Below, one piece after another: positions 9,266-17,509 of a stretch of 64,000 nucleotides of DNA. Position numbers and translations under genes: made by a program. The notes beneath the pieces were generated by a model, which made no database searches, was not told the origin of the DNA, and worked only from the letters and a program-made list of their open reading frames with translations. This DNA comes from Pseudopelobacter sp964542535 (lineage in GTDB: Bacteria > Desulfobacterota > Desulfuromonadia > Geobacterales > Pseudopelobacteraceae). Numbering within the stretch: the first letter of the stretch is position 1; the number at the start of each line of letters is the position of its first letter. Location: the NCBI GenBank assembly GCA_964542535.1, contig CAZIUE010000002.1, positions 62,001 to 126,000 of the forward strand. The letters run 5' to 3'.

Positions 9266-10063
9266 ATGTGTGACGTGAAACCGGCCGACGCCATTATCGA
9301 GGGGATCAACCTGCTGGAAAAGGGGGACGCCCGCGGAGCCCGCGGCGTGCTGGAAGCGTATACCCGGACCCATCGCGACAATCCCGACGGGTTCTTCTAT
9401 CTGGGGGATGCCCTGGCCGAGGAGGGTCACATCGACGAGGCCATCACGGCCTACCGCGAAGGACTGGCCATCGTCCCTGACGATAGCGACGCCCTGACGA
9501 CCCTGGGGGATCTGCTGTTCGAGGCCGGGCAGTACGAGGCGGCCCTTGCCAGCTACGGCCGGGTGCGGGAGCTTGAGCCCGATGATATGGACGTCCTGGT
9601 GAGCATCGGGCTGGTCTATTCGAGCCAGGATCGGGGCGACGATGCCATCGCCTGCTTCCGCCAGGCTCTGGAACGGGAGCCCCGCAGCGTGTTCGCCTGG
9701 AATGCCCTGGGGGATGCCCTCTACGGTAGGGATGACGTGAAGGGGGCTGTGGACGCCTACCGCAAGGGGATCGAGATCGACCCCGACGATCCGGCGGCCC
9801 ATTTCAACCTGGGAGAACTCTACTATGACATGGACGAGCAGGAAGAGGCTGAAGAGGAGTGTCTCCATGCGATCCGCCTGGACCCCCGTTTCGGCATGGC
9901 CTACCTGACCTTGGGGAGCATCTGCATGGACCAGGAGCGGCTGAAGGACGCGCTGCGCTATTTCCAGCAGTACCTGGAGCATGAGAAGTCGCCTCGGGCG
10001 GCGGAGATGGTCGCCGAGGTCAAGGCGGTGATCGAGGGGCTCAAGGAGGAGCTGAAGGGGTAG
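9266..10063 (+). CDS. Tetratricopeptide-repeat protein
   Basis: This 265-residue protein is built of about six to seven TPR units (for example GFFYLGDALAEEGHIDEAI, DALTTLGDLLFEAGQYEAAL, FAWNALGDALYGRDDVKGAV). Such proteins are protein-protein adaptors. There is no signal peptide or membrane segment, so it is probably cytoplasmic. Start ATG 9266 has GGGAGGAGAG about 8 bases upstream; the open frame upstream is not supported. The gene is divergent from ptsP, and no partner can be named. Confidence 0.85.
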   Translation: MCDVKPADAIIEGINLLEKGDARGARGVLEAYTRTHRDNPDGFFYLGDALAEEGHIDEAITAYREGLAIVPDDSDALTTLGDLLFEAGQYEAALASYGRVRELEPDDMDVLVSIGLVYSSQDRGDDAIACFRQALEREPRSVFAWNALGDALYGRDDVKGAVDAYRKGIEIDPDDPAAHFNLGELYYDMDEQEEAEEECLHAIRLDPRFGMAYLTLGSICMDQERLKDALRYFQQYLEHEKSPRAAEMVAEVKAVIEGLKEELKG

Positions 10064-10109
10064 GGCTTCCCGTTTTCGTCTCCGGCCTCACGAATCGGCC
10101 TGAAACAGG

Positions 10110-10138
10110 AAAAGCCGGCGCTTTGCGCCGGCTTTTCT
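10110..10138 (+). terminator. Bidirectional terminator between the TPR gene and ackA
   Basis: A 12-bp perfect stem (AAAAGCCGGCGC, 10110-10121, with 10125-10136) closes a TTT loop. A T run follows on the + strand, and the A run gives the mirror-image T run on the - strand. It serves the two convergent genes. Confidence 0.88.
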
Positions 10139-10162
10139 CGTGTTGCCGTCCGGATGTTCCGG

Positions 10163-11422
10163 TTACTTGCGTACGAAATCGGGCCTGGAGAAGGAGTATT
10201 CAAAATTCATGTGATTGGCATAGGTGCCGTTCAGGATGGCGGCCACGTCTTCCGTCAGCACCAGTTCCTCGTCGGTGGGGATCACGAAGGCCTTGACCGG
10301 GGAGTCGTCGGTGGTGATCAGGGTTTCCTTCTTGCGGGTGCGCACGTTGTTGCGTTCCTTGTCCAGGAACAGTCCCAGGTGCTCCATCCCTTCCAGAACC
10401 ATGGCGCGGGTCTCAACGCTCATCTCGCCCACGCCGGCGGTGAATACCACGGCGTCAAGCTTGCCCACCACCGCCATGTAGGAACCGATGTACTTCTTGA
10501 TGCGGTAGGCTTCGATGTCCATGGCCAGTTTACAGAGTTTGTCCGAGTCCGCGTGTTGGGATACGTCGCGGCGGTCGGAAAAGCGGCCGGTGATGCCCAT
10601 GATGCCGCTCTTCTTATTCAGGATAGTGTCGATATCCTTGGCGGAGAGCCCTTCCTTCTGCATGATGAACAGCGGGATGGCCGGGTCGATGTCGCCGCAG
10701 CGGGTACCCATGATGGCCCCTTCCAGCGGGGTGAGTCCCATGGAGGTGTCGATGGAGACGCCGTTCTTGATGGCGCAGTGGGAGACACCGTTGCCGATGT
10801 GCAGGGTGACCAGGTTGGTGTCGGCCGGTTTCTTGCCCAGGAGCGCCGCGGCGCGCTTGGAGACGTACAGGTGTGACGTGCCGTGGAAACCGTAGCGCCG
10901 CACCTGGTGCTTCTGGTACCACTCGTAGGGAACCGGGTAGATGTAGGCATGGTCCGGCATGGTCTGGTGGAAGGCGGTGTCGAACACCGCCACCTGGGGA
11001 ACGGAAGGAAGCAGCGCGCGTGCAGCCAGGACCCCCTCGATGTTGGGGGGGTTGTGCAGCGGCGCCAGGTGCTGGCACTCCTTGACCGTTTCCAGCACGT
11101 GCTCGTCGATCACGACCGAGCAGGTGAACTTCTCGCCGCCGTGCACCAGACGGTGCCCGACTGCCGCGATTTCAGACACATTCTTGATGACACCCTCTTC
11201 GGGATCGGTAACGGTCCTGATGATCAGATCGATGGCGGCCTGGTGGGTGGGACAATCGTGCTTGTCCTTGAACGACTCGCGCCCCGGGACTTCATGCACG
11301 ATGTAAGAGTCATCGATGGTGACCCGCTCGACCATACCCTTGGCCACGACCGCTTTCCTGTCCCAATCGAAAAGCTGGTACTTGACCGACGAACTGCCGC
11401 AGTTTAAAGCCATTATTATCAC
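10163..11422 (-). CDS. ackA: Acetate kinase
   Basis: This enzyme interconverts acetyl phosphate + ADP and acetate + ATP in the cytoplasm. Its 419 residues are slightly longer than the usual 400. Family motifs are visible: LNCGSSSVKY at the N-terminus, VGHRLVHGGEKF, FDTAFHQTMP, HGTSHLYVS, LHIGNGVSHCAI with MGLTPLEG, and FTAGVGEMS. The start is the GTG at 11422, with GGAGGG six bases upstream; ATG 11413 is less well spaced. A phosphate acetyltransferase gene is not adjacent. The gene is divergent from a ferredoxin gene, and a TGTATACA palindrome lies between them. Confidence 0.96.
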   Translation of the reverse strand: MIIMALNCGSSSVKYQLFDWDRKAVVAKGMVERVTIDDSYIVHEVPGRESFKDKHDCPTHQAAIDLIIRTVTDPEEGVIKNVSEIAAVGHRLVHGGEKFTCSVVIDEHVLETVKECQHLAPLHNPPNIEGVLAARALLPSVPQVAVFDTAFHQTMPDHAYIYPVPYEWYQKHQVRRYGFHGTSHLYVSKRAAALLGKKPADTNLVTLHIGNGVSHCAIKNGVSIDTSMGLTPLEGAIMGTRCGDIDPAIPLFIMQKEGLSAKDIDTILNKKSGIMGITGRFSDRRDVSQHADSDKLCKLAMDIEAYRIKKYIGSYMAVVGKLDAVVFTAGVGEMSVETRAMVLEGMEHLGLFLDKERNNVRTRKKETLITTDDSPVKAFVIPTDEELVLTEDVAAILNGTYANHMNFEYSFSRPDFVRK

Positions 11423-11495
11423 GTTGTACCCTCCTGAAATAAACTTCCCGAGTTATACAACAAAGCAAAGTATTATTCAACAGGTTTACAACTCC

Positions 11496-11509
11496 AATTG
11501 TATACAGTT
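11496..11509. promoter_or_regulatory. GntR-like palindrome between ackA and the ferredoxin
   Basis: AATTGTATACAGTT is nearly perfectly symmetric around TGTATACA (11499-11506), a core often seen in GntR-family operators. It lies in the divergent ackA/ferredoxin spacer, in an AT-rich stretch. No GntR gene is in the window, so the assignment rests on pattern alone. Confidence 0.3.
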
Positions 11510-11616
11510 ATGCGTGCATTTCGACGGTGTTTTTTTGCTGGACATTAGTGGGGGGGCATGGTAAACAAACCACTGTTTTCGATTCAGGAAGACATATCCT
11601 ACAAGGAGGTGAAACC

Positions 11617-11787
11617 GTGGCTCATTCCATTAATGACGATTGCATCAACTGTGGAGCATGTGATGATTCCTGCCCGGTGAACGCCATCAGTGAGCAGGAC
11701 AGCAAGCGTGCAATTGACGCTGACACCTGCATCGACTGTGGCGCTTGCGTGGATACCTGTCCCGTAAATGCTATTCAGCCCGGCTAG
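11617..11787 (+). CDS. 2[4Fe-4S] ferredoxin
   Basis: This is a 56-residue clostridial-type ferredoxin. It has two CxxCxxCxxxCP motifs (CINCGACDDSCP and CIDCGACVDTCP), each followed by VNAI, showing an internal duplication with two low-potential clusters. Start GTG 11617 has AAGGAGGT six bases upstream, an excellent signal; the upstream open frame is not coding. It probably carries electrons in anaerobic metabolism, for example for 2-oxoacid oxidoreductases. The partner enzyme is not nearby. A strong terminator follows. Confidence 0.93.
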   Translation: MAHSINDDCINCGACDDSCPVNAISEQDSKRAIDADTCIDCGACVDTCPVNAIQPG

Positions 11788-11811
11788 GCAGGTCACCGCA
11801 CCACACACCTG

Positions 11812-11840
11812 AAAAGCCCGTGGCAACACGGGCTTTTTCT
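11812..11840 (+). terminator. Ferredoxin terminator
   Basis: The stem AAAAGCCCGTG (11812-11822) pairs with 11827-11837 around a GCAA tetraloop and is followed by further T residues. Confidence 0.88.
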
Positions 11841-11985
11841 GTTTTCCTCCCTGTACGTCATGCGTTATATGCCGAACTGTCGTTCGTTCCGGCCCTAAAA
11901 CAGGATTTCCGCCAACGGGGCGAGTCTCCCCACGGAGCGGAAATCCGGTTGATTGCGGAGCCGAGGACGGTTGAACGGAGTCCTC

Positions 11986-12654
11986 TCAGCGTTCGAACTT
12001 GTAGCCCACACCGTAAACCGAGTGGATCAACTCCTCCTCCGGGCGCACTGCGGCGATCTTCTTGCGCAGCTTCTTGATGTGGCTGTCGATGGTCCGGTCG
12101 GAGACGATGCGTTCGTCGGGATAGATGCGGTCCATCAGCTGCTGACGGCTGTAGATGCGCCCCGGGCTGGCGGCCAGAAACTGCAGCAGGTTGAACTCCA
12201 CCGCGGTCAGTTCCAGGTCGCGGCCGTTCAGCACGGCCCGCAGGCGCGGCTCGTCCATACTCAGGCCGGTCGTCCCGGTGACCCCTTTCCCGTCGCTCCT
12301 GCGCAGCACCGCCTTGACCCGCGCCACCACTTCGCGGGGGCTGAACGGCTTGCAGATGTAGTCGTCGGCTCCCAGCTCCAGCCCCAGCAGGCGGTCGATC
12401 TCCTCCACCCGGGCGGTGGTCATGATGATCGGCACCGTGGAAAAGGAGCGGATCTCCTTGCAGATTTCCAGCCCGTCCCGCCCCGGCAGCATCAGGTCCA
12501 GCAGGATTAACTCGGGGTTCCGTTCCCGCATCCAGGGGATCACCTCCAGGCCGTCGTTCAACCGGTGAGGTGTGAAACCGGCCTGCCGCAGATAATCGCC
12601 CAGCAATGACGACAGCTTCTCCTCATCCTCGACGATCAGAATAGTTCCTGCCAT
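11986..12654 (-). CDS. OmpR-family response regulator (BaeR-like)
   Basis: This is a 222-residue response regulator with an N-terminal receiver (acidic pair ED/E near residue 10, phospho-acceptor Asp53 in LLDLMLPG, conserved Lys in ICKPFSP) and a C-terminal winged helix (ELTAVEFNLLQFL, DRTIDSHIKKLRKKI, VYGVGYKFE). The ATG at 12654 has AGGAGG upstream and overlaps the last base of the kinase stop (TGATG), so the two genes are translationally coupled. The upstream extension to 12693 is unnecessary. By similarity and pairing it resembles BaeR of the envelope-stress system that controls mdtABC. An mdtABC-like operon lies at 39.5-47 kb. Confidence 0.88.
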   Translation of the reverse strand: MAGTILIVEDEEKLSSLLGDYLRQAGFTPHRLNDGLEVIPWMRERNPELILLDLMLPGRDGLEICKEIRSFSTVPIIMTTARVEEIDRLLGLELGADDYICKPFSPREVVARVKAVLRRSDGKGVTGTTGLSMDEPRLRAVLNGRDLELTAVEFNLLQFLAASPGRIYSRQQLMDRIYPDERIVSDRTIDSHIKKLRKKIAAVRPEEELIHSVYGVGYKFER

Positions 12655-14120
12655 CAGCTCCTCCTTGTTCGTGGAATTTCGATGTGTATCCATACCCCTC
12701 CCCGGGATGAGGGGTGGGCTGTGATCGTTCCGGCATGGGCTTCGACGATGTTGCGGCAGATGGCCAGGCCGAGGCCCGCCCCTCCCGTGGAGCGGTTGCG
12801 GGAGGAATCGGCCCGGTAGAGACGCTCGAACAGTCGCTCCATTTCCTCCTCCGGGACGCCGGGGGCGGAGTCCTGAAAATCAACGGTTGTCGTCTCTCCC
12901 TGGCCGTGCAGCGTGATGCCGAGTGTTCCTCCCGCATCGGTGTACCTCAGGGAGTTCTTCAGCAGGTTGACAAACAGCTGGCGCAGGCGCTCCGGATCGG
13001 CGAAGAGGGTCGTTTCCCCGTCCGATACCAGCTCCAGGTCGATCCCCTTGGCCTGGAACTCCGGCCGGAACGTTGCCACGGTTTCGGAGAGCAGCTCCCT
13101 TAAGTCCAGTTCGCTCTTGCGATACGTCAGGGCACCCATATCGGACAGGGACAGCTGGTACAGGTCGTCCACCAGCCGTCCCAGGTGCAGCGCCTCGGCG
13201 TGGAGGGACTGCAACGTCTCCGGAGTCGGCTGGCGGATGCCGTCCTGGAGCGCCTCGATTTCGCCCTGCAGGATTGCCAAAGGGGTGCGCAGTTCGTGGG
13301 AGATGTCCGCGACCCATTGACGCCGGCTCTGCTCGTTTCTCTGCAGAGTGAGCGCCAGTGAATTGAAGTCCGTTGCCAGACGTCCCAGCTCGTCACCCGA
13401 AGTGATGGGTACCCGCGCGGAAAACTCTCCGGCAGCCAGACGGTGGGTCGCCGCGGCCAGCTCCCGCAGGGGCCGCACCAGCCGTCTGGCCATGGCCAGG
13501 GACAGGATGGCCGCCAGCAGAACGACCACCCCGGCTGTCAGGGCCAGGGCCTGCTCCTGCTCCTTGAGGAACCGGCGCTGCGGTTCGTCCGCGAAGATGC
13601 GTGTGCGCGGCACGATCCCCAAGTATCCCACGACCGTTCCCCGGTGGCGCAGCGGGGTTGCCGATGTGGTGTCCGTGACCCTGAGGTGACTCAAGAGGAG
13701 CGTACCGTCAACATCCAGCAGGAACAGCCGCTGGTCGAACTGCTGAGCGATCATTGGCGGCGGCGGTTCAAGGGGGCGCCCCCTGCCGTCATCAGGCCGC
13801 TTTTGCGGCGCGGGGTGCGGCATTTCCCCGACTGGCGGCACCCCCTGGCCGAAGTGGCCCTCGTCTAGGGGGAGCGATTCGAACACCAGCCGGCGCCATC
13901 GTCGCTCATCCCTGGTCAGGGCTCTCCAGCCATGCTCCCTGGCGTAGATCTCTTCCAGCTTGACCGCCAGACGCGACAGCCCGGCCTTTTCCACGGAGTT
14001 CACGTACCTGAGAAAGCCGTGCCTGACGCTCCACTGCATGATCAGGGCCGCGCAGATCACCGCCAGGCCCGCGGCGGTCAGGGTCAGGAGAAACAGTTTG
14101 TGGGTGACGCCTGGCTTCAT
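12654..14120 (-). CDS. Sensor histidine kinase (BaeS-like)
   Basis: This is a 488-residue membrane sensor kinase. TM1 is at about 8-30, followed by a periplasmic domain of about 160 residues with a His/Pro-rich stretch (90-125), TM2 at about 190-210, and HAMP at 210-265. The dimerisation helix carries His275 in ADISHELRTP, and the ATPase domain has an N box (NLLKNSLRYT) and GGAGLGLAI. The HAMP and kinase parts resemble BaeS. The phosphate target is the response regulator encoded next. The ligand is unknown; the periplasmic His/Asp/Pro region could bind metal, but that is speculation. Confidence 0.87.
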   Translation of the reverse strand: MKPGVTHKLFLLTLTAAGLAVICAALIMQWSVRHGFLRYVNSVEKAGLSRLAVKLEEIYAREHGWRALTRDERRWRRLVFESLPLDEGHFGQGVPPVGEMPHPAPQKRPDDGRGRPLEPPPPMIAQQFDQRLFLLDVDGTLLLSHLRVTDTTSATPLRHRGTVVGYLGIVPRTRIFADEPQRRFLKEQEQALALTAGVVVLLAAILSLAMARRLVRPLRELAAATHRLAAGEFSARVPITSGDELGRLATDFNSLALTLQRNEQSRRQWVADISHELRTPLAILQGEIEALQDGIRQPTPETLQSLHAEALHLGRLVDDLYQLSLSDMGALTYRKSELDLRELLSETVATFRPEFQAKGIDLELVSDGETTLFADPERLRQLFVNLLKNSLRYTDAGGTLGITLHGQGETTTVDFQDSAPGVPEEEMERLFERLYRADSSRNRSTGGAGLGLAICRNIVEAHAGTITAHPSSRGGVWIHIEIPRTRRS

Positions 14121-14946
14121 GGCGATGTCGTACCTTGTCCGTGATCGTTGCTGCCACCTTTTGTACCACAGACGGTCAGCCAGGGGCAGCTCTCCCGTGC
14201 CCGGGAAGCGTTCTTTTCACAGTTCCTCCATAATTGATCCACACTCCGGCGTTATCCGCTAAAGAGCAGGGGCGGGACGGTGTCCTGGCGTTGCGACGGC
14301 AAGCGGAGTACGGCATGGCAAACAGACGCCGCGCGTGGAGGGCGGCTCCCCTGATGGCTGCCATCATTGTGGGCCGGAATCCGGGGCAACGGGAGACGGT
14401 GCTATGCTGGTGGATGCGGAACTGTCGCTGCGCGGTTTTCTGATGCGCATGTCGCGGCTGCCGGGGTTGAGCAGGTACCAGAAAAGCAGGATCAATGCCA
14501 TTATCTATGCCGCGTTCTTTCCCTATTCTTTCCGTGGTTCCTTCACATTCCCCCTCTATACTTCTGTACCGAAAACAGCGGCTGCCCTGCGGCGTGCGGC
14601 ATCGCCGGCTGGTCGCGGGCCGGTCCGCGGTTGTCCGTCGCCGTTTGCAGCGCGGTTTCGTTTTTGGCAGGGGGATGGCCCCCTGCCGTTCACATGCTCC
14701 GTCGTGTCTCGTGGGAAAGGGGGAATACGGATACGATACCGGACAGGGGCCGTGGTTGCCGGCAGTGTCGCGAGATCCGCGGCAGGGGCCGGAGCGAGCG
14801 GCAGTGGAACCCGGAACCGATGCGCGTTGCCAGGGCCGGACCTTTCTCCGGGAAGCCATCGCCGACACCGACCGACCGACGTGTCGCGCGCGCATCGAGA
14901 CAACCGGGTACGTGGCGTGCACCCGAACCAGCAAGGAGTCTCAACC
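14121..14946. other. 826-base gap without a supported gene
   Basis: This stretch separates the divergent kinase and EF-hand genes. Open frames exist on both strands, but they are Arg/Pro/Cys-rich, lack ribosome-binding sites and match nothing I know. The only clear structure is a 9-bp perfect hairpin, GGCAGGGGG with CCCCCTGCC (14666-14687). It has no downstream T run on either strand, so it is not a terminator. A TATACT box is at 14557-14562 without a good -35. The EF-hand promoter is not identified. Confidence 0.5.
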
Positions 14947-15768
14947 ATGAGTACAATCAGTGCACTCAGTTCAAGCAGCACGATATTTGACCTGTTCAGG
15001 AAGACCGACAGCGACGGCAGCGGCAGCGTGTCCCAGTCCGAGTTGCAATCCCTGTCGGAAAAGGTGGCCAGCTCCAGTCTCGACCTGAGCGATGAAGCCT
15101 TTGCCGGGTACGACAGCGACGGCGACGGAACGCTTTCCGAGGATGAGCTGAACGCCGTACTGGACAGCGGCAAGCCCCCCATGGGCATGGAAGGCATGGC
15201 TCCACCACCTCCGTCCAACGGAGAGGCAGTCTCCGCCTATGCCGATAACACCGGCGATGAGGACGATACGCTCGCATCCATCATTGCCGGCCTGCAGAGC
15301 CTTATGGCGCAGCTGCAATCGGGCAGTTCCGACCCGTCATCGTCCCAGGACGGGCAGGACGGCTTTTTCAGCACGGTTGACGGCGATGCCAGTGGCGGGA
15401 TTTCCCTGGATGAGCTGACGACCCTGGCTCAGAATCTGGGCAGCGTCACCGGCCAGAGCATCACCGTGGACGAGGAGAGCTTCGCGTCCTATGACAGCGA
15501 CGGCGACGGCGTGCTGGGAAGCGACGAGCTGAAGACGTTCATGGAGCAGAACGGTCTGGCAGCGCCGCCTCCTCCGGGAGGAATGGCCATGGCGCCCCCT
15601 CCTCCGGAGAGAGAAGGGGAAACGCTGAAAAGCGATGCAACGGATTCGTCCGGCACCTCCGGCGCCGAACTGATTGCCCAGCTTCAGACGCTGCTGGATA
15701 AGCTCTCCAGGTCCTATGGTTCACAAACCGGGTCAGGCACCGAGTCTCTGCTCAGTGTCAGCGGCTGA
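14947..15768 (+). CDS. Four-EF-hand calcium-binding protein
   Basis: This 273-residue protein has four canonical 12-residue EF-hand loops at 21-32 (DSDGSGSVSQSE), 56-67, 145-156 and 183-194. Each EF pair is followed by a Met/Pro-rich linker (PPMGMEGMAPPPP and PPPPGGMAMAPPPP), so the protein is an internal duplication of about 130 residues. The termini are Ser-rich. No signal peptide is visible. Start ATG 14947 has AAGGAG upstream. Calcium binding is well supported by the loops. The role, whether sensor, buffer or secreted protein, is unknown. A second EF-hand protein lies 9 kb downstream at 23546. Confidence 0.85.
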   Translation: MSTISALSSSSTIFDLFRKTDSDGSGSVSQSELQSLSEKVASSSLDLSDEAFAGYDSDGDGTLSEDELNAVLDSGKPPMGMEGMAPPPPSNGEAVSAYADNTGDEDDTLASIIAGLQSLMAQLQSGSSDPSSSQDGQDGFFSTVDGDASGGISLDELTTLAQNLGSVTGQSITVDEESFASYDSDGDGVLGSDELKTFMEQNGLAAPPPPGGMAMAPPPPEREGETLKSDATDSSGTSGAELIAQLQTLLDKLSRSYGSQTGSGTESLLSVSG

Positions 15769-15797
15769 TCCGTTTGTACAGATGTTACGGATTGCGC

Positions 15798-15835
15798 GGC
15801 TGCCTTCTCCGGGGGGCAGCCTTTTCAGTTTTTTT
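15798..15835 (+). terminator. Terminator of the EF-hand gene
   Basis: GGCTGCC (15798-15804) pairs with GGCAGCC (15815-15821) and is followed by TTTT and, after CAG, a run of seven T. The remaining 200 bases to 16038 show no other feature. Confidence 0.75.
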
Positions 15836-16038
15836 GGCGGAAAACCGGGTGCATCCCGCGATCGTGGAGCCGGTAGATCCCGACTGCCGGATGTTTTGTG
15901 ATTTCTCCTTGGTTGCTGCATAGTTCCACCACAATGTCTCCGTAGGATCATAAGAAATTGATTCAAGATCCTGATACGGCCGAACGGCGGTTTCGTCGCG
16001 CGGACGGGACAGGGCCACAACGGAAAGGAGGAAGTACT

Positions 16039-16362
16039 ATGCAACGCTACCAACTGAACAGGGATACGGCGCTGGTGCTGCTTGCAATTCTGATTCCCGC
16101 CGCCGCATGGGGAAACGGCGGGGCGCGGCAGGAAGGGGGCAGACCCGGACGCCCACCCCAGGAGGCATTCGCGGCCTGCGAGAACAGGAACGAGGGGGAC
16201 AGGGTAACGGTCGGCACACCCCGGGGTGAAACCATCACGGCGACCTGCCGCGGATTCGAGGGACGGCTTGCGGCACACCCGGACGGGCCTCCCCCGGGGC
16301 AGCCGGGAGAAGGTAGGGCACCCGGCGCAGGCGACCTGGTGTCGGGAAGGGGGGGGAAATGA
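16039..16362 (+). CDS. Small secreted protein, unknown function
   Basis: This 107-residue protein has a signal peptide (hydrophobic stretch ALVLLAILIPAAAWG, cleavage near residue 25). The mature part is Gly/Pro/Arg-rich. Its conserved-looking core is QEAFAACENRNEGDRVTVGTP followed by GETITATCRG, with two Cys that could form a disulfide. I recall similar short proteins in Geobacter relatives but know no function. AAGGAGGAAG precedes ATG 16039. The stop overlaps the next start as ATGA, so it is co-translated with the Spy-like gene. Confidence 0.65.
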   Translation: MQRYQLNRDTALVLLAILIPAAAWGNGGARQEGGRPGRPPQEAFAACENRNEGDRVTVGTPRGETITATCRGFEGRLAAHPDGPPPGQPGEGRAPGAGDLVSGRGGK

Positions 16363-16940
16363 GAGCACAGGGAAAACCTGTCATGAAACGGAAACTGCCG
16401 GCATCTGTTCTTGTGATGGTCCTGCTGGCCGGCGCTGTCGGAGCGCACGCTGCTTCTCCCGGCGATGAATGCGGGGGAGCCGGATTTCCTCCTCCCCCCT
16501 GTCCGGGAGCGGCGTTGCCCTCACCCGACATGGTGCTGGATCGCATGGCCTGGGAGTTGTCGCTGACTGACGAACAACGGACCGCCATCAGGGCGCTGCT
16601 GGTGAAGGAGCGCGACGAGGAGACGGCGCTGGCGGAAAAACGTTCTCATTACCGCCGGCAGGTGCGTGATACCGGGGAAAGCGCGACGTTTGACGAGGCC
16701 GCGTTCCGCGCCGTTGCGGGAAAGCTGGCCCAGGCCGAGACGGAACTGCTCGTCTCCCGTGCCCGGACGCGCAGCCGGATCAACGCCCTGCTCACTACCG
16801 AACAGCGGGCACGTGCGCAACGGCATCGGCCCCCGGCTGCCGGCCATGCACCGGGATGGGCTCCCTGCCCCATGCCGCTTCCCCCCTGGCATGGCCAGGG
16901 GCGGCATCAGCCGGATGATGGAGACGCGGGCAGTCGGTAG
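16359..16940 (+). CDS. Spy/CpxP-like periplasmic protein (LTxxQ family)
   Basis: This 193-residue protein has a signal peptide (about residues 9-32, ending AHAAS) and two LTxxQ-type motifs, LSLTDEQR and LLTTEQR. These flank a helical, highly charged middle, the hallmark of Spy/CpxP-type periplasmic chaperones and metal-stress proteins. The C-terminal 50 residues are His/Pro-rich and could bind metal. The start at 16359 overlaps the upstream stop (ATGA) and has a GGAAGGGGGG tract before it. ATG 16383 is an alternative with a weaker signal. Spy/CpxP genes are classical BaeSR/Cpx targets, and a BaeSR-like pair is 2.2 kb upstream. Confidence 0.72.
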   Translation: MRAQGKPVMKRKLPASVLVMVLLAGAVGAHAASPGDECGGAGFPPPPCPGAALPSPDMVLDRMAWELSLTDEQRTAIRALLVKERDEETALAEKRSHYRRQVRDTGESATFDEAAFRAVAGKLAQAETELLVSRARTRSRINALLTTEQRARAQRHRPPAAGHAPGWAPCPMPLPPWHGQGRHQPDDGDAGSR

Positions 16941-17038
16941 CGACGAATGACAGATGGTCCCGCGCCAGGCAGGTGATCCCCTCGGACGCTCTTGTGCCGG
17001 GAACGGGAGAGCCGTGGGGCGGTACGAAGGAGGAGGGG

Positions 17039-17350
17039 ATGAAGGCGCTGGATGTTCTGGGCATGGTCATTCGTCAGGCGGAATGCTCCCTGGAGCCTGA
17101 ATGGGGCGTGGAGCCGTGGAGCGGTCTGGTGGTGACCGCCGTCAGACAGGCCAGTATCGCCGATCTGACCGGCGTTGCGTGCGGCGATATCATCGCCGAG
17201 GTTGACGGGATGCCGGCCCGGTCCTTCGACGACCTGGAGGGGGTTCTGGTCCGGCGTGAGTCGCGGGATTCGGTGAGGATCCTGTTCCGGCGGGACCGTG
17301 CCTGGCGTTTCGTGACGATTCCCTATCTGGAGGAACAGTGGCCGGTGTGA
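17039..17350 (+). CDS. Small PDZ-domain protein
   Basis: This 103-residue protein consists almost entirely of one PDZ-like domain (GLVVTAVRQASIADLTGVACGDIIAEVDG, then FDDLEGVLVRR and DSVRILFRRD). There is no signal peptide and no protease domain, so it is a free-standing peptide-binding module or a fragment of a larger protease family. AAGGAGGAGG precedes ATG 17039. The binding partner is not known. Confidence 0.65.
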   Translation: MKALDVLGMVIRQAECSLEPEWGVEPWSGLVVTAVRQASIADLTGVACGDIIAEVDGMPARSFDDLEGVLVRRESRDSVRILFRRDRAWRFVTIPYLEEQWPV

Positions 17351-17441
17351 CGCCCGTCTTTCTGCTACGGCACGCCACTGGTTGGTCTGCGGCCTGGCCG
17401 TGACGGTTCAGGGGTGGACATGCACTCCACGATGTTACTGC

Positions 17442-17490
17442 TTGACATTGGCAAACGGATATTTTAAATATTCATTTAAAATATCCGTTT
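17442..17490 (+). promoter_or_regulatory. Promoter and 38-bp operator palindrome of the TetR-MacAB operon
   Basis: TTGACA (17442-17447), a 17-base spacer and TAAATA (17465-17470) form the promoter. A perfect inverted repeat with 17-base arms (AAACGGATATTTTAAAT at 17453-17469, its complement at 17474-17490) and a 4-base centre covers the spacer and -10. This is a natural autorepression site for the TetR-type protein encoded 20 bases downstream. Confidence 0.8.
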
Positions 17491-17509
17491 GATTTTTTGT
17501 GGGGAGACT

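Noticed and set aside
14666..14687. Hairpin GGCAGGGGG/CCCCCTGCC as a terminator
   Set aside because: No T run follows on either strand; the T run precedes it on the + strand.
14335..14946. 204-residue N-terminal extension of the EF-hand protein
   Set aside because: Arg/Pro/Cys-rich and without a ribosome-binding site, whereas ATG 14947 has AAGGAG and begins the repeat structure.
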